A DNA stretch of 64,000 nt from Hydrogenophaga crassostreae (lineage in GTDB: Bacteria; Pseudomonadota; Gammaproteobacteria; Burkholderiales; Burkholderiaceae_C), in NCBI RefSeq assembly GCF_001761385.1, contig NZ_CP017476.1:3151501-3215500 (forward strand), given 5' to 3'. Below, in pieces: positions 8,919 to 17,731 of the stretch. Within the stretch, counting starts at the first letter, position 1. The number at the start of each line of letters is the position of its first letter. Below the pieces are notes generated by a model. The model did not search any database, had not been told where the DNA came from, and saw nothing but the letters and a program-made list of their open reading frames with translations. The position numbers and the translations under genes are program-made.

Positions 8919-9028
8919 TTTTGTCTCCTTCTTTTTTATCAACCAAAAAAATGGTCGTCTGCCGTGAACGGGTCGTCAGGGTCTGCGCCCGGTTCGACCC
9001 ACAACGGCTGAGAACAACCTTGCACCCA

Positions 9029-10708
9029 TCAACCTATCAAACCCACCCCGGCGGACAGCTTCCTGTTCGCCTCGATAATCCATCGCGCGGCTTTCTCCGC
9101 GATCATCAAGGTGGGTGAATTGGTGTTGCCGCTGGTAATGGTCGGCATCACGCTTGCATCGACCACCCTCAAGCCATCCACCCCGCGAACCCGCAGATAG
9201 GGATCAACCACCGCGGTGGGGTCATCGGCGCGCCCCATCTTGGCCGTACCCGCCGGGTGAAAAATCGTGTTGGCGATGTCGCCGGCCAGCCGTGCCAAGG
9301 CCTCGTCCGACTGGAACTCCACGCCGGGCTTCCACTCCTCCGGCAGGTACTTCGCCATCGCCGGCTGGTTCACGATCTCGCGCACCTGGCGCAGGCTTTG
9401 CGCCGCGATCAGGCGGTCTTCGGCGGTGTGCAGGTAGTTGGGTGCGATGGCAGGCGCATCGGAGGCCTTGTTGCTGGTGATGGTCACGCTGCCCCGGCTC
9501 GTGGGGTTGAGGTTGCACACGCTGGCGGTGAACGCAGGGAAGCGGTGCAGGTCTTCGCCAAACGCATCCAGGCTCAGCGGCTGCACGTGGTACTCCAGAT
9601 TGGCATAGGGCTGCGAAGGATCGGATCTGGTGAACGCGCCCAGCTGGCTGGGCGACATGCTCATCGGGCCCGAGCGCTTGAGCAGGTATTCCAGTCCGAT
9701 GCTGGCCTTGCCCACCAGGCTGTTGGCCAGGGTGTTGAGCGTGGACACACCCTTGACCTTGAACACGGCGCGGATCTGCAAATGGTCTTGCAAGTTCTGA
9801 CCCACGGCAGGCAGGTCCAGCGTCATGTCAATGCCCAGGCGCTTCAGGTGTTTTGCATCGCCGATGCCCGAGAGCTGCAAAATCTGAGGCGATCCGATGG
9901 CCCCCGCGCTGAGGATGACTTCGGCGGCCGCACGCACGGTCACCCGCTGCCCGCCGCGCATGACTTGCGCGCCCAGGCAGCGCGGCCGACCCGGCCCTTT
10001 GGAGAAGTCGAGTTTTTCAACATGCGCCTCGGTCCAGACCGAGAGGTTGGTGCGGTTGCGCGCAGGGCGCAAAAAGGCTTTCGAGGTGTTCCAGCGCCAG
10101 CCCGATTTCTGATTGACTTCGAAGTAGCCCACGCCGGCGTTGTCGCCCTTGTTGAAATCATCTGTCCGCGGCACGCCAGCCCCGACCGCCGCTTCGGCAA
10201 ACGCTTCCAGCACGTCCCAGCGCAGGCGCTGCTTCTCCACACGCCATTCGCCGCCGCTGCCGTGCAGCGCCTTGAAGCCGGTTGAGGCATCACCACCCAC
10301 ATCCATGCGGTAGTGGTTTTCATGGGCCTTGAAGTCCTTCAGCGAGTGCTCCCAATCCCACTCGGCCTCACCGGTTGCAGCGGCCCAGCCATCGTAGTCG
10401 CGCGCCTGGCCGCGCATGTAGATCATGCCGTTGATGCTTGAACAGCCACCCAGGGTCTTGCCTCGCGGATAGCGCAGGCTGCGGCCATTGAGGCCCGGGT
10501 CAGGCTCGGTCTGGTAGAGCCAGTCGGTGCGCGGGTTGCCAATGCAGTAGAGGTACCCGACCGGGATGTGGATCCAGGGGTAGTTGTCTTTCCTGCCCGC
10601 TTCGAGCAGCAAGACCTTTTTGGATGGATCTGCGCTCAGGCGGTTGGCGAGGAGGCAGCCGGCCGTGCCAGCGCCCACGATGATGTAGTCGAAGTCGGTG
10701 GCGCTCAC
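9029..10708 (-). CDS. dddA: GMC-family flavin dehydrogenase DddA (3-hydroxypropionate oxidation)
   Basis: This 559-residue FAD enzyme belongs to the glucose-methanol-choline oxidoreductase family. The N-terminal dinucleotide fold reads DYIIVGAGTAGCLLANRL (about 7-24), with LLLEAG next. GGCSSINGMIYMRGQARDYD near residues 90-110 is the GMC signature, and the C-terminal catalytic region has FHPAGTAKMG and SGNTNSPT. In described DddD pathways DddA oxidises 3-hydroxypropionate to malonate semialdehyde. It starts 12 bases after the dddC stop, so the two are almost certainly co-transcribed. It would be called choline dehydrogenase-like on similarity alone; the DMSP role rests on context. Confidence 0.83.
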   Translation of the reverse strand: MSATDFDYIIVGAGTAGCLLANRLSADPSKKVLLLEAGRKDNYPWIHIPVGYLYCIGNPRTDWLYQTEPDPGLNGRSLRYPRGKTLGGCSSINGMIYMRGQARDYDGWAAATGEAEWDWEHSLKDFKAHENHYRMDVGGDASTGFKALHGSGGEWRVEKQRLRWDVLEAFAEAAVGAGVPRTDDFNKGDNAGVGYFEVNQKSGWRWNTSKAFLRPARNRTNLSVWTEAHVEKLDFSKGPGRPRCLGAQVMRGGQRVTVRAAAEVILSAGAIGSPQILQLSGIGDAKHLKRLGIDMTLDLPAVGQNLQDHLQIRAVFKVKGVSTLNTLANSLVGKASIGLEYLLKRSGPMSMSPSQLGAFTRSDPSQPYANLEYHVQPLSLDAFGEDLHRFPAFTASVCNLNPTSRGSVTITSNKASDAPAIAPNYLHTAEDRLIAAQSLRQVREIVNQPAMAKYLPEEWKPGVEFQSDEALARLAGDIANTIFHPAGTAKMGRADDPTAVVDPYLRVRGVDGLRVVDASVMPTITSGNTNSPTLMIAEKAARWIIEANRKLSAGVGLIG

Positions 10709-10720
10709 GGCAGTGCTCCT

Positions 10721-12220
10721 TCAGCGTGCCACGGGCATGGTGAACTCGGCGCCTTTGGCGATGCTCTCAGGCCAGCGCTGCATCACCGATTTCTGCTTGG
10801 TGTAGAAGCGCACGCCCTCCTCCCCATAGGCATGCATGTCGCCAAACAGACTCTTCTTCCAGCCTCCAAAACCGTGCCAGGCCATGGGCACCGGAATCGG
10901 CACGTTGACGCCCACCATGCCCACCTGAACACGGCGGGAAAATTCGCGCGCGGCGTTGCCATCTCGGGTAAACAGGCTCACGCCGTTGCCGAACTCGTGA
11001 GCGTTGATGAGGTCGATGCCTTCGGCAAACGACTTCACGCGCACGCAGGCCAAAACCGGTCCGAAGATCTCTTCGCGGTAAATCTTCATGTCGGCTGTCA
11101 CATGGTCGAAAAGGGTACCGCCCATGAAGAATCCGCTCTCATGACCCGCTACGGTCAGACCGCGCCCGTCCGACACCAGGGTCGCGCCCTCTTCCACGCC
11201 CGACGCGATGTAGCCCTCGATCCGCTGGTGGGCGGCCGCGGTAACAACAGGCCCCATTTCAGCGTCCAGCTCCAGGCCGTTGCTGACCCTCAAGGTTTTG
11301 AGGCGCTCGGCAATCATGGGCACGATCTTGTCCGCCACATCACCCACCAGCGTCGCCACCGATATCGCCATGCAGCGCTCGCCGGCCGAGCCGTATGCCG
11401 CCCCCATCAACGCGTCCACCGTTTTCTCCAGATCGGCATCGGGCATCACCATCATGTGGTTCTTGGCCCCGCCGAGGGCTTGCACGCGCTTGCCGTGGTG
11501 CGCGCCCGTTTCGTAGATGTAGTTCGCAATCGGCGTGGAGCCCACGAAGCTGACCGCCATCACATCGGGATGCTCCAGCAAGGCATCGACCGCCACCTTG
11601 TCGCCCTGCACCACGTTGAACACGCCGTCAGGGAAGCCCGCCTGCTTCATCAGCTCGGCCATCATCAATGAAGGCGTGGGGTCGGTGGGCGAAGGTTTGA
11701 GCACAAAGGTGTTGCCCGCAGCGATCGCCACCGGGAACATCCACATGGGCACCATCACCGGGAAATTGAAGGGCGTGACACCCGCAACCACACCCAACGG
11801 CTGGCGCAGCGTCCAGTTGTCGATGCCGGTGGATACCTGCTCGGTGTAATCGCCCTTGAGCAACTGGGGAATGCCACAAGCAAATTCAACGATGTCGATG
11901 CCGCGCTCGACCTCACCTTGGGCGTCGGTGAACACCTTGCCGTGCTCCAGCGTGATGGCCTTGGCCAGTGCGTCCTTGTTCTGGTTCAGCAGTCCGAGAA
12001 ACCTGTTCATCAAACGCGCGCGGCGGATCGGCGGCATGGCGCTCCAAGCCGGGAAGGCAGCTTGTGCCGCCGCAACCGCACGCCCCACTTCGCCGGTATC
12101 GGCCAAGGCCACCTGGCCACTGACGGCGCCGGTGGCGGGATTGAAGACATCCTGCGTGCGGCCGCTGGAGCCTGCAACGGGTGAGCCTTGGATGTAGTGA
12201 CCGATGTGGGCGAGTGGCAT
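10721..12220 (-). CDS. dddC: CoA-acylating (methyl)malonate-semialdehyde dehydrogenase DddC
   Basis: This 499-residue aldehyde dehydrogenase is of the MMSDH type, which converts malonate or methylmalonate semialdehyde plus CoA and NAD to acetyl- or propionyl-CoA and CO2. Visible marks are GVTPFNFPVMVPMWMFPVAI (about 147-166), KPSPTDP, GSTPIANYIYE, ALGGAKNHMMVMPDAD (the MMSDH-type segment lacking the usual general-base Glu) and the nucleophile Cys283 in GSAGERCM. GGAG eight bases upstream supports the start at 12220. As the first gene of the ddd operon it would finish DMSP carbon conversion to acetyl-CoA. An mmsA role in valine breakdown is possible, but no mmsB neighbour is present. Confidence 0.85.
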   Translation of the reverse strand: MPLAHIGHYIQGSPVAGSSGRTQDVFNPATGAVSGQVALADTGEVGRAVAAAQAAFPAWSAMPPIRRARLMNRFLGLLNQNKDALAKAITLEHGKVFTDAQGEVERGIDIVEFACGIPQLLKGDYTEQVSTGIDNWTLRQPLGVVAGVTPFNFPVMVPMWMFPVAIAAGNTFVLKPSPTDPTPSLMMAELMKQAGFPDGVFNVVQGDKVAVDALLEHPDVMAVSFVGSTPIANYIYETGAHHGKRVQALGGAKNHMMVMPDADLEKTVDALMGAAYGSAGERCMAISVATLVGDVADKIVPMIAERLKTLRVSNGLELDAEMGPVVTAAAHQRIEGYIASGVEEGATLVSDGRGLTVAGHESGFFMGGTLFDHVTADMKIYREEIFGPVLACVRVKSFAEGIDLINAHEFGNGVSLFTRDGNAAREFSRRVQVGMVGVNVPIPVPMAWHGFGGWKKSLFGDMHAYGEEGVRFYTKQKSVMQRWPESIAKGAEFTMPVAR

Positions 12221-12268
12221 GGCTTGTCTCCAGTTCTGTTTGTGAAAAAGGCATCGAATTGGGGCGCG

Positions 12269-12309
12269 AGTCTAGGCTTGCGCTTCCCCCATATCCAATG
12301 AATAATTCA
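12269..12309 (-). promoter_or_regulatory. Candidate ddd promoter and LysR operator
   Basis: The short divergent region between dddC and dddR holds an 11-bp perfect palindrome TGAATAATTCA (12299-12309). Next to it on the minus strand lie a weak -35-like TTGGAT (complement of 12293-12298) and, 18 bp further, TAGACT (complement of 12269-12274). A LysR site just upstream of -35 is the usual activator arrangement. The promoter assignment is inference from weak matches. The palindrome overlaps the annotated dddR ATG, which may mean the GTG at 12337 is the true dddR start. Confidence 0.4.
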
Positions 12310-13305
12310 CCAACTGATATAAGCAACCAAAATAATGTGAACACACTTCCCGACCTCAAGACCTTGCAGTGTTTTCTCGCAGTGGCCGAATTCGGCAACG
12401 TGACCCGGGCCGCCGAATCGCTCTACATGACCCAGCCAGCCTTGAGTCTGCGACTGAAGCAACTGGCTGAGCGGTACCAATTGACGCTGTTCAGGCGCAC
12501 AGCCAGGGGGCTGGACCTGACCGACGACGGGCTGGCGCTGGTGGTTCGAACCCGTCAAGTCATATCAAGTTTGAACGAACTGGATCGAACCGCCGTTCAA
12601 TTGCACAAACAGGTGCGCGGCGGACTGCGCATCGGCACCGTGATCGATCCGGAGTTCATCCGGCTGGGCGCTTTCCTGCACGCTTTGGTCGAGGCGGCCC
12701 CATTGCTCGAGAAGGAATTGCGCCAGGGCATGAGCGGCAATGTGCGCGACTGGGTGCTGCGCAATGAAGTGGACGCCGGTTTTTTCCTGGGCCACCTGAA
12801 TCAACCTGGCGAAGACACCTCCGCGCAAGACATCCACCAGAAACCGCTGGCCGACTTCGCCTACTGGGTGGTGGCGCCGCCGGGCTGGGAAGCGCGCATG
12901 GCCGACAAAGATTGGGATGGCCTCGCCCGCCTGCCCTGGGTAGGCACCGCTTCAGCATCTGTGCATGGCCGTTTGTTGCAACAGGTGTACCGCGAGCGCG
13001 CGTCCATGCCAAGGTTTGTCGCCAAGGTCGATCAGGAAAGCTCGATGCTCGCCATGGTGCGGTCGGGCGTGGGGCTGAGCCTGTGCCGAGACTCCGTCGC
13101 GCTGCAGGAAAAGCACCGCCATGGGCTGGTGGTCAACGAACGGGTGAGCATCGACTGCACGCTGAGCTTCATCTGTCTCACATCACGCCAGCAGGAAGGC
13201 CCCATTGCGTGCGCACTCGACGTGCTCGACCGCCTATGGGTATCCCCGGGGGCCAACAGCGCAGCCGACCTCACGCCCCAGCGCAGCGGCAGCGAGCGCG
13301 GCTAG
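12298..13305 (+). CDS. dddR: LysR-family regulator of the DMSP cluster
   Basis: A 335-residue LysR-type regulator. The N-terminal winged helix-turn-helix reads LKTLQCFLAVAEFGNVTRAAESLYMTQPALSLRLKQLAERY (about residues 19-60). The effector-binding domain follows from about 95. The ATG at 12298 has no clear ribosome site and overlaps a palindrome; GTG at 12337 would give a start MNTLPDLKTLQ closer to the family norm. It is divergent from dddC with a 77-bp gap, the standard LysR layout, so it probably activates dddCATD in response to DMSP or a product such as 3-hydroxypropionate. The effector is inference from described DddR proteins. Confidence 0.78.
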   Translation: MNNSPTDISNQNNVNTLPDLKTLQCFLAVAEFGNVTRAAESLYMTQPALSLRLKQLAERYQLTLFRRTARGLDLTDDGLALVVRTRQVISSLNELDRTAVQLHKQVRGGLRIGTVIDPEFIRLGAFLHALVEAAPLLEKELRQGMSGNVRDWVLRNEVDAGFFLGHLNQPGEDTSAQDIHQKPLADFAYWVVAPPGWEARMADKDWDGLARLPWVGTASASVHGRLLQQVYRERASMPRFVAKVDQESSMLAMVRSGVGLSLCRDSVALQEKHRHGLVVNERVSIDCTLSFICLTSRQQEGPIACALDVLDRLWVSPGANSAADLTPQRSGSERG

Positions 13306-13308
13306 GGT

Positions 13309-15747
13309 CTAATCATCCACCGGGGTGAGCTTGGCCACGCTGAGCGCCAGCCATTTCACACCGTGGCGGGTGAAGCTCACCTGAGCGCGCGCATCTGGCC
13401 CAGCGCCCTCCAGCGCCAGCACCTTGCCTTCACCAAATTTGTTGTGAAACACCTTGAGGCCCGCCTTGATGTCGGTTCCGCGATCGGGCTCGGGGTTGCT
13501 TTTGCCCCCAAGACCCCTGGGGTCGCTGCCCGATGCCCAGCCAGGTGACCAGGCGGGTTGCAGCGCAGCCGGTGCCCCGCCCCGGTTGAAACCACCGCGC
13601 CCGCCCCCTTGCCAGCCGGCGTTGCCGCCAGCGCCCGCAGCACCGTCGCTCCAGGCGGGTTGCTTGGGGGTGATCCATTTCAGACATTCTTCCGGCAACT
13701 CCTCAAAGAAACGGCTCTTGAGGTTGTAGCGGGTCTGGCCATGCAGCATGCGGGTTTGCGAATGGCTGAGGTAAAGCCGCTTGCGCGCCCGGGTGATCGC
13801 CACGTACATCAGGCGCCGCTCTTCTTCCAGGCCGTCGCGGTCACTCATGGAATTCTCGTGGGGAAACAGGCCCTCTTCCATACCGGTGATGAACACGCAA
13901 TCAAACTCCAGGCCTTTGGAGGCGTGCACGGTCATGAGCTGCACCGCATCTTGCCCGGCCTGGGCCTGGTTGTCGCCCGATTCCAGCGCCGCATGGGTCA
14001 GGAAAGAAACCAGTGGGCTGAGGGTTTCGCCGGTTTCTTCTTCCGATGCCAACGGCTCATCGATCGCCGGAACCGAAGGGTCCAGCCCCTGGCTAACCGG
14101 GCTTTGCGAGAGCGCCTGCCCAAGTTCGTCCACCGGCATCGCCACCGCATCGCGGCCAAAGCCTTCGATGCTCACAAAACTCTCAGCCGCGTTCACCAGT
14201 TCTTCCAGGTTCTCCACCCGGTCCTGGCCTTCGCGCTCGTTGCGGTAGTGCTCCACCAGGCCGCTGTGCGCCAACACCAGTTCGATGATTTCGCGCAGCG
14301 TATTGCCCTCGGTCTGCTCGCGCATGACCTGAATCTTCGCGACAAAGTTGCTGATCGCCACGCCTGCGCGCCCGGTCACGGCGCTCACCGCGTCGTTGAG
14401 CGAACAGCCCGAGCTGCGCGCCACATCCTGCAACTGCTCGATGCTGCGCGCGCCGATGCCGCGCGGCGGAAAGTTCACCACCCGCATGAAGCTGGTGTCG
14501 TCGTTCGGGTTCTCCAGCAGGCGCAGGTAAGCCAGCGCATGCTTGATCTCTGCGCGCTCGAAAAAGCGCAGGCCACCATATACGCGGTAAGGCATGCCTG
14601 CATTGAACAGCGCCGTCTCCACCACGCGGCTTTGCGCGTTGCTGCGGTACAGCACCGCCATCTCGCTTTTGGGAATGTCTTCGCGCGCGAGCTGCTTCAT
14701 CTCGTCGACCATCCACTGCGCCTCGGCAAAATCGCTGGTGGCTTCGAACACCCGCACCGGTTCACCCGCACCCGCATCGGTGCGCAGGTTTTTGCCGAGC
14801 CGGTGGCTGTTGTGGGAAATCAGCTGGTTGGCCGAGTCCAGAATATTGCTCACGCTGCGGTAGTTTTGTTCCAGCTTGATCTGGTGTTGCACGCGGTATT
14901 CGCGCACAAAATCGGCCATGTTGCCCACGCGTGCACCACGGAAAGCGTAGATGCTCTGGTCGTCGTCGCCCACAGCGAACACCGCGTTGCCCGGGCCGCT
15001 CAGGCCTTCGACAGGCGGCGAAGAAAACATCTTGATCCAGGCGTATTGCAGGCGGTTGGTGTCTTGAAACTCGTCGATCAGAATGTGGCGAAAGCGCCGC
15101 TGGTAGTTTTCGCGCACCGCATCGTTGTCGCGCAAAACCTCATATGAGCGCAGCATCAGCTCGCCAAAATCGACCACGCCTTCGCGCTGGCATTGCGCTT
15201 CATACAGCGCATACAGCTCCACCTTCTTGCGCGTCTCTTCGTCGCGCAGCTTCACATCACCAGGCCGCTGCCCGTCTTCCTTGCAGCCGCTGATGAAGTA
15301 CTGGATCTGCTTGGGCGGGAAGCGCTCGTCATCCACGTTGAATTGCTTGCACAAGCGCTTCACCGCCGAGAGCTGGTCTTGGGTGTCCAGAATCTGAAAG
15401 GTCTGCGGCAAGTTGGCCAACTTGTAATGGGCACGCAGGAAGCGGTTGCACAAGCCATGAAAGGTGCCAATCCACATGCCACGCGCATTGATGGGCAACA
15501 TGCTGGTGAGCCGCGTCATCATTTCCTTCGCGGCCTTGTTGGTAAAGGTCACCGCCAAAATGCCGCCGGGCGTCACCTGCCCGGTTTGCAGGAGCCAGGC
15601 GATGCGCGTGGTCAGGACGCGGGTCTTGCCCGATCCGGCGCCCGCCAGAATAAGGGCATGCTCGGGGGGAAGGGAAACGGCAGCGCCCTGCTCCGCGTTC
15701 AGGCCGGCAAGCAGCGGGGAAGTGGCAACGGGTTGTTCAAACAGCAT
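13309..15747 (-). CDS. uvrD: ATP-dependent DNA helicase UvrD/PcrA
   Basis: This 812-residue superfamily 1A 3'-5' helicase acts in nucleotide excision and mismatch repair. The start at 15747 (MLFEQPVATSPLLAGLNAEQ) is preferred; the 59 residues upstream in frame are not family-like. Motifs in order: AGAGSGKTRV (Walker A, about residue 35), TFTNKAAKEM, GTFHGLC, DEFQDTN (motif II), VGDDDQSIYAFRGA (III), LEQNYRS (IV), VQLMTVHASKGLEFD (V) and YVAITRARKRLYL (VI). The C-terminal FHNKFGEGKVLALEG region resembles the PcrA/UvrD tail. The gene is convergent with dddR, ending 3 bases from its stop. Its orientation makes it independent of the ddd system. Confidence 0.94.
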   Translation of the reverse strand: MLFEQPVATSPLLAGLNAEQGAAVSLPPEHALILAGAGSGKTRVLTTRIAWLLQTGQVTPGGILAVTFTNKAAKEMMTRLTSMLPINARGMWIGTFHGLCNRFLRAHYKLANLPQTFQILDTQDQLSAVKRLCKQFNVDDERFPPKQIQYFISGCKEDGQRPGDVKLRDEETRKKVELYALYEAQCQREGVVDFGELMLRSYEVLRDNDAVRENYQRRFRHILIDEFQDTNRLQYAWIKMFSSPPVEGLSGPGNAVFAVGDDDQSIYAFRGARVGNMADFVREYRVQHQIKLEQNYRSVSNILDSANQLISHNSHRLGKNLRTDAGAGEPVRVFEATSDFAEAQWMVDEMKQLAREDIPKSEMAVLYRSNAQSRVVETALFNAGMPYRVYGGLRFFERAEIKHALAYLRLLENPNDDTSFMRVVNFPPRGIGARSIEQLQDVARSSGCSLNDAVSAVTGRAGVAISNFVAKIQVMREQTEGNTLREIIELVLAHSGLVEHYRNEREGQDRVENLEELVNAAESFVSIEGFGRDAVAMPVDELGQALSQSPVSQGLDPSVPAIDEPLASEEETGETLSPLVSFLTHAALESGDNQAQAGQDAVQLMTVHASKGLEFDCVFITGMEEGLFPHENSMSDRDGLEEERRLMYVAITRARKRLYLSHSQTRMLHGQTRYNLKSRFFEELPEECLKWITPKQPAWSDGAAGAGGNAGWQGGGRGGFNRGGAPAALQPAWSPGWASGSDPRGLGGKSNPEPDRGTDIKAGLKVFHNKFGEGKVLALEGAGPDARAQVSFTRHGVKWLALSVAKLTPVDD

Positions 15748-15785
15748 GGTGTGATTGTAGGAACCTGGCGCGAGGAGGGTCATGT

Positions 15786-15809
15786 TCACATACGACGGAC
15801 CGTATGTGA
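15786..15809. promoter_or_regulatory. Inverted repeat in the uvrD-guaC divergent region
   Basis: Perfect 9-bp arms TCACATACG (15786-15794) and CGTATGTGA (15801-15809) with a 6-bp spacer. It lies 39 bases upstream of the uvrD start and about 150 upstream of guaC, a typical place for a dimeric repressor operator. The regulator is unknown. Confidence 0.5.
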
Positions 15810-15863
15810 CCCATATGGAGAGCAATGGGCCCAGGTCACGGCCAAGGCGCCTAGAATCGGACA

Positions 15864-15895
15864 CCGGGCCCAAGCAATTGCGCCCGGTTTTTTTT
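15864..15895 (+). terminator. Leader terminator/attenuator upstream of guaC
   Basis: Stem CCGGGC (15864-15869) / GCCCGG (15882-15887) with a 12-nt loop, then eight T residues (15888-15895). It points along the plus strand and lies 65 bases before the guaC ATG, with no gene end on that strand for over 2 kb. It therefore looks like a conditional terminator in the guaC leader. A -10-like TAGAAT at 15852-15857 lies just before it. Confidence 0.65.
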
Positions 15896-15960
15896 CGCCT
15901 TTGAGAAGAACCGGCCAGTTCCAAGCGCTTTTGATCTTCAACGATTCAAGGAACTGGAAT

Positions 15961-16938
15961 ATGGAAATCTTCGATTACGACAACGTCCTGCTGTTGCCCC
16001 GCAAGTGTCGGGTAGAGAGCCGCTCGGAATGCGATGCGGGCGTGGAGCTCGGTGGGCGCCGCTTTCGGCTGCCGGTGGTGCCGGCCAACATGAAAACCGT
16101 GGTCGATGAAAGCATCTGCCTCTGGATGGCGCAGAACGGTTACTTCTATGTGATGCACCGCTTCGATCTGGACAACGTGCAGTTCGTGCACAACATGCGT
16201 GCCAAGGGTGTGTACGCCTCGATATCGCTGGGTGTCAAGGCGGGGGACCGCGCCACGGTCGACACCCTGCTCGAACAAGGCCTCATCCCCGAATACATCA
16301 CCATCGACATCGCCCACGGCCACGCCGACAGCGTGCGCGACATGATCGGCTACATCAAGGGCAAGTTGCCCGGCAGCTTTGTGATCGCGGGCAACGTGGC
16401 CACACCCGAGGCCATCATCGACCTGGAAAACTGGGGCGCAGACGCCACCAAAGTGGGCGTGGGCCCGGGCAAGGTCTGCATCACCAAACTCAAGACCGGT
16501 TTTGGCACCGGCGGCTGGCAACTTTCCGCGCTCAAGTGGTGCGCGCGAGTAGCGACCAAACCCATCATCGCCGACGGCGGCATCCGCAGCCATGGCGACA
16601 TTGGCAAGAGCATCCGCTTTGGCGCCACCATGGTGATGATCGGCTCGCTGTTCGCCGGGCACGAAGAATCGCCCGGCAAAACCGTCGAAGTGGACGGCGA
16701 GCTGTTCAAGGAGTACTACGGCTCGGCCAGCGACTTCAACAAAGGCGAATACAAACATGTCGAAGGCAAGCGCATTCTGGAGCCTATCAAGGGCAAGCTG
16801 GCCAGCACCTTGATCGAGATGGAGCAAGACGTGCAGAGCGCCATCAGTTATTCAGGCGGCACCCAGCTCATGGACATTCGCAAGGTGAACTACGTGATTC
16901 TGGGCGGCGACAACGCGGGCGAACATCTGTTGATGTAA
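15961..16938 (+). CDS. guaC: GMP reductase
   Basis: This 325-residue IMPDH/GMPR-family TIM barrel reduces GMP to IMP with NADPH in purine salvage. MEIFDYDNVLLLPRKCRVESRSECD matches the GMPR N-terminus, and no CBS domains are present, which separates it from IMP dehydrogenase. The catalytic loop VGVGPGKVCITK carries Cys173. ADGGIRSHGDIGKS and GSLFAGHEESPG form the phosphate-binding region, and a C-terminal EYYGSAS motif follows. The ATG at 15961 has weak ribosome-site sequence (AAGGAACTGGAAT). A leader terminator upstream suggests attenuation control. Confidence 0.93.
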   Translation: MEIFDYDNVLLLPRKCRVESRSECDAGVELGGRRFRLPVVPANMKTVVDESICLWMAQNGYFYVMHRFDLDNVQFVHNMRAKGVYASISLGVKAGDRATVDTLLEQGLIPEYITIDIAHGHADSVRDMIGYIKGKLPGSFVIAGNVATPEAIIDLENWGADATKVGVGPGKVCITKLKTGFGTGGWQLSALKWCARVATKPIIADGGIRSHGDIGKSIRFGATMVMIGSLFAGHEESPGKTVEVDGELFKEYYGSASDFNKGEYKHVEGKRILEPIKGKLASTLIEMEQDVQSAISYSGGTQLMDIRKVNYVILGGDNAGEHLLM

Positions 16939-17476
16939 GCGGCTGCCGAACGGGTGAACACAGGCAGCAAGGTCCATCTGCCTCGGATTGCGCTTTGAAT
17001 CTTTTGCCCCGGATCAGGATCTCAAACGGATCAGAGCCCCGCTATCGATCTGGCGCGCGCGCTCGCCCCTTCCTGCGCGGCAATTGACTGAGGCACTCCG
17101 CCCGTCGGCTCGATGGCATCAATTGGCCATCCATCCAGTGGGGGTGGATCACCCAGACGATGGAGCGCCGCACTGAGGTATCTGTCGATCGACGCTTGCC
17201 GTCCCGGACCGCAGCGCCCCGCAAGCGAGGACCTTGGCGTTCGGCTTTGTCTGCCTCCGCCAGTGCCGTTTGCCGAGGGCGCGCCTTTCGTCAAACCGTC
17301 ACGGGGATGGCGTTCCGACCCAATGGGTGGCGTTCACGCCGCTGCTGAACACAACCAGGAAGCGAAGGCCCACTTGGGTATCGGTCGCTCAACGGCATGG
17401 GCGCGAATCAGACGAACAAGCGCCATGGCGTGAGAGAAAGCCTCCGAACCATCAGGGCCCGCTGCACAGACCACAC
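16939..17476. other. 538-bp stretch with no supported gene
   Basis: Short open frames exist on both strands, but none has a ribosome site, a recognisable domain or normal residue composition; the translations are rich in Arg, Pro and Ser. I see no tRNA, IS end or long repeat. It may be decayed sequence. Confidence 0.5.
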
Positions 17477-17683
17477 TCAGACGGGTGTCTCACTGCTTTC
17501 AGCGTCCACTTGCTGAGATGAGCCACTCGGAATGAAGCCCTCGCCGTGACTGGCCAGATAGTCGCGAATCAGGCGCCGCACCACCTGGGATGGGGTGACG
17601 TCCTGACGCGCGCACAGACTCTCGAGGGCTTTCTTCTTGGCCGGGTCAATCAGGACGGTCAGGCGGGCGGTTTTCAACTCCAT
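17477..17683 (-). CDS. Small ribbon-helix-helix DNA-binding protein
   Basis: A 68-residue protein beginning MELKTARLTVLIDPAKKKALESLCARQDVTPSQVVRRLIRDYLASH. The short beta strand (ARLTVLID) followed by two helices separated at the DVTPSQ turn is the CopG/MetJ-type ribbon-helix-helix fold, which binds DNA as a dimer. The C-terminal 20 residues are polar and probably disordered. Such proteins serve as antitoxins or local repressors. No toxin-like gene is adjacent, so an autonomous regulator is more likely. The target is unknown. Confidence 0.68.
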   Translation of the reverse strand: MELKTARLTVLIDPAKKKALESLCARQDVTPSQVVRRLIRDYLASHGEGFIPSGSSQQVDAESSETPV

Positions 17684-17731
17684 GTGTGCATTCTATGTAA
17701 ATGTAATGACCAGACCAGACAGGCTTGGCAC

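Noticed and set aside
4695..12220. Carnitine or glycine-betaine catabolic cluster based on CaiB and BCCT similarity
   Set aside because: The tandem CaiB architecture, the GMC/MMSDH pair and lack of caiA/caiD or betaine genes fit DddD better.
13309..16938. uvrD and guaC as part of the DMSP system
   Set aside because: They are ordinary repair and purine-salvage genes, convergent with or separate from dddR.
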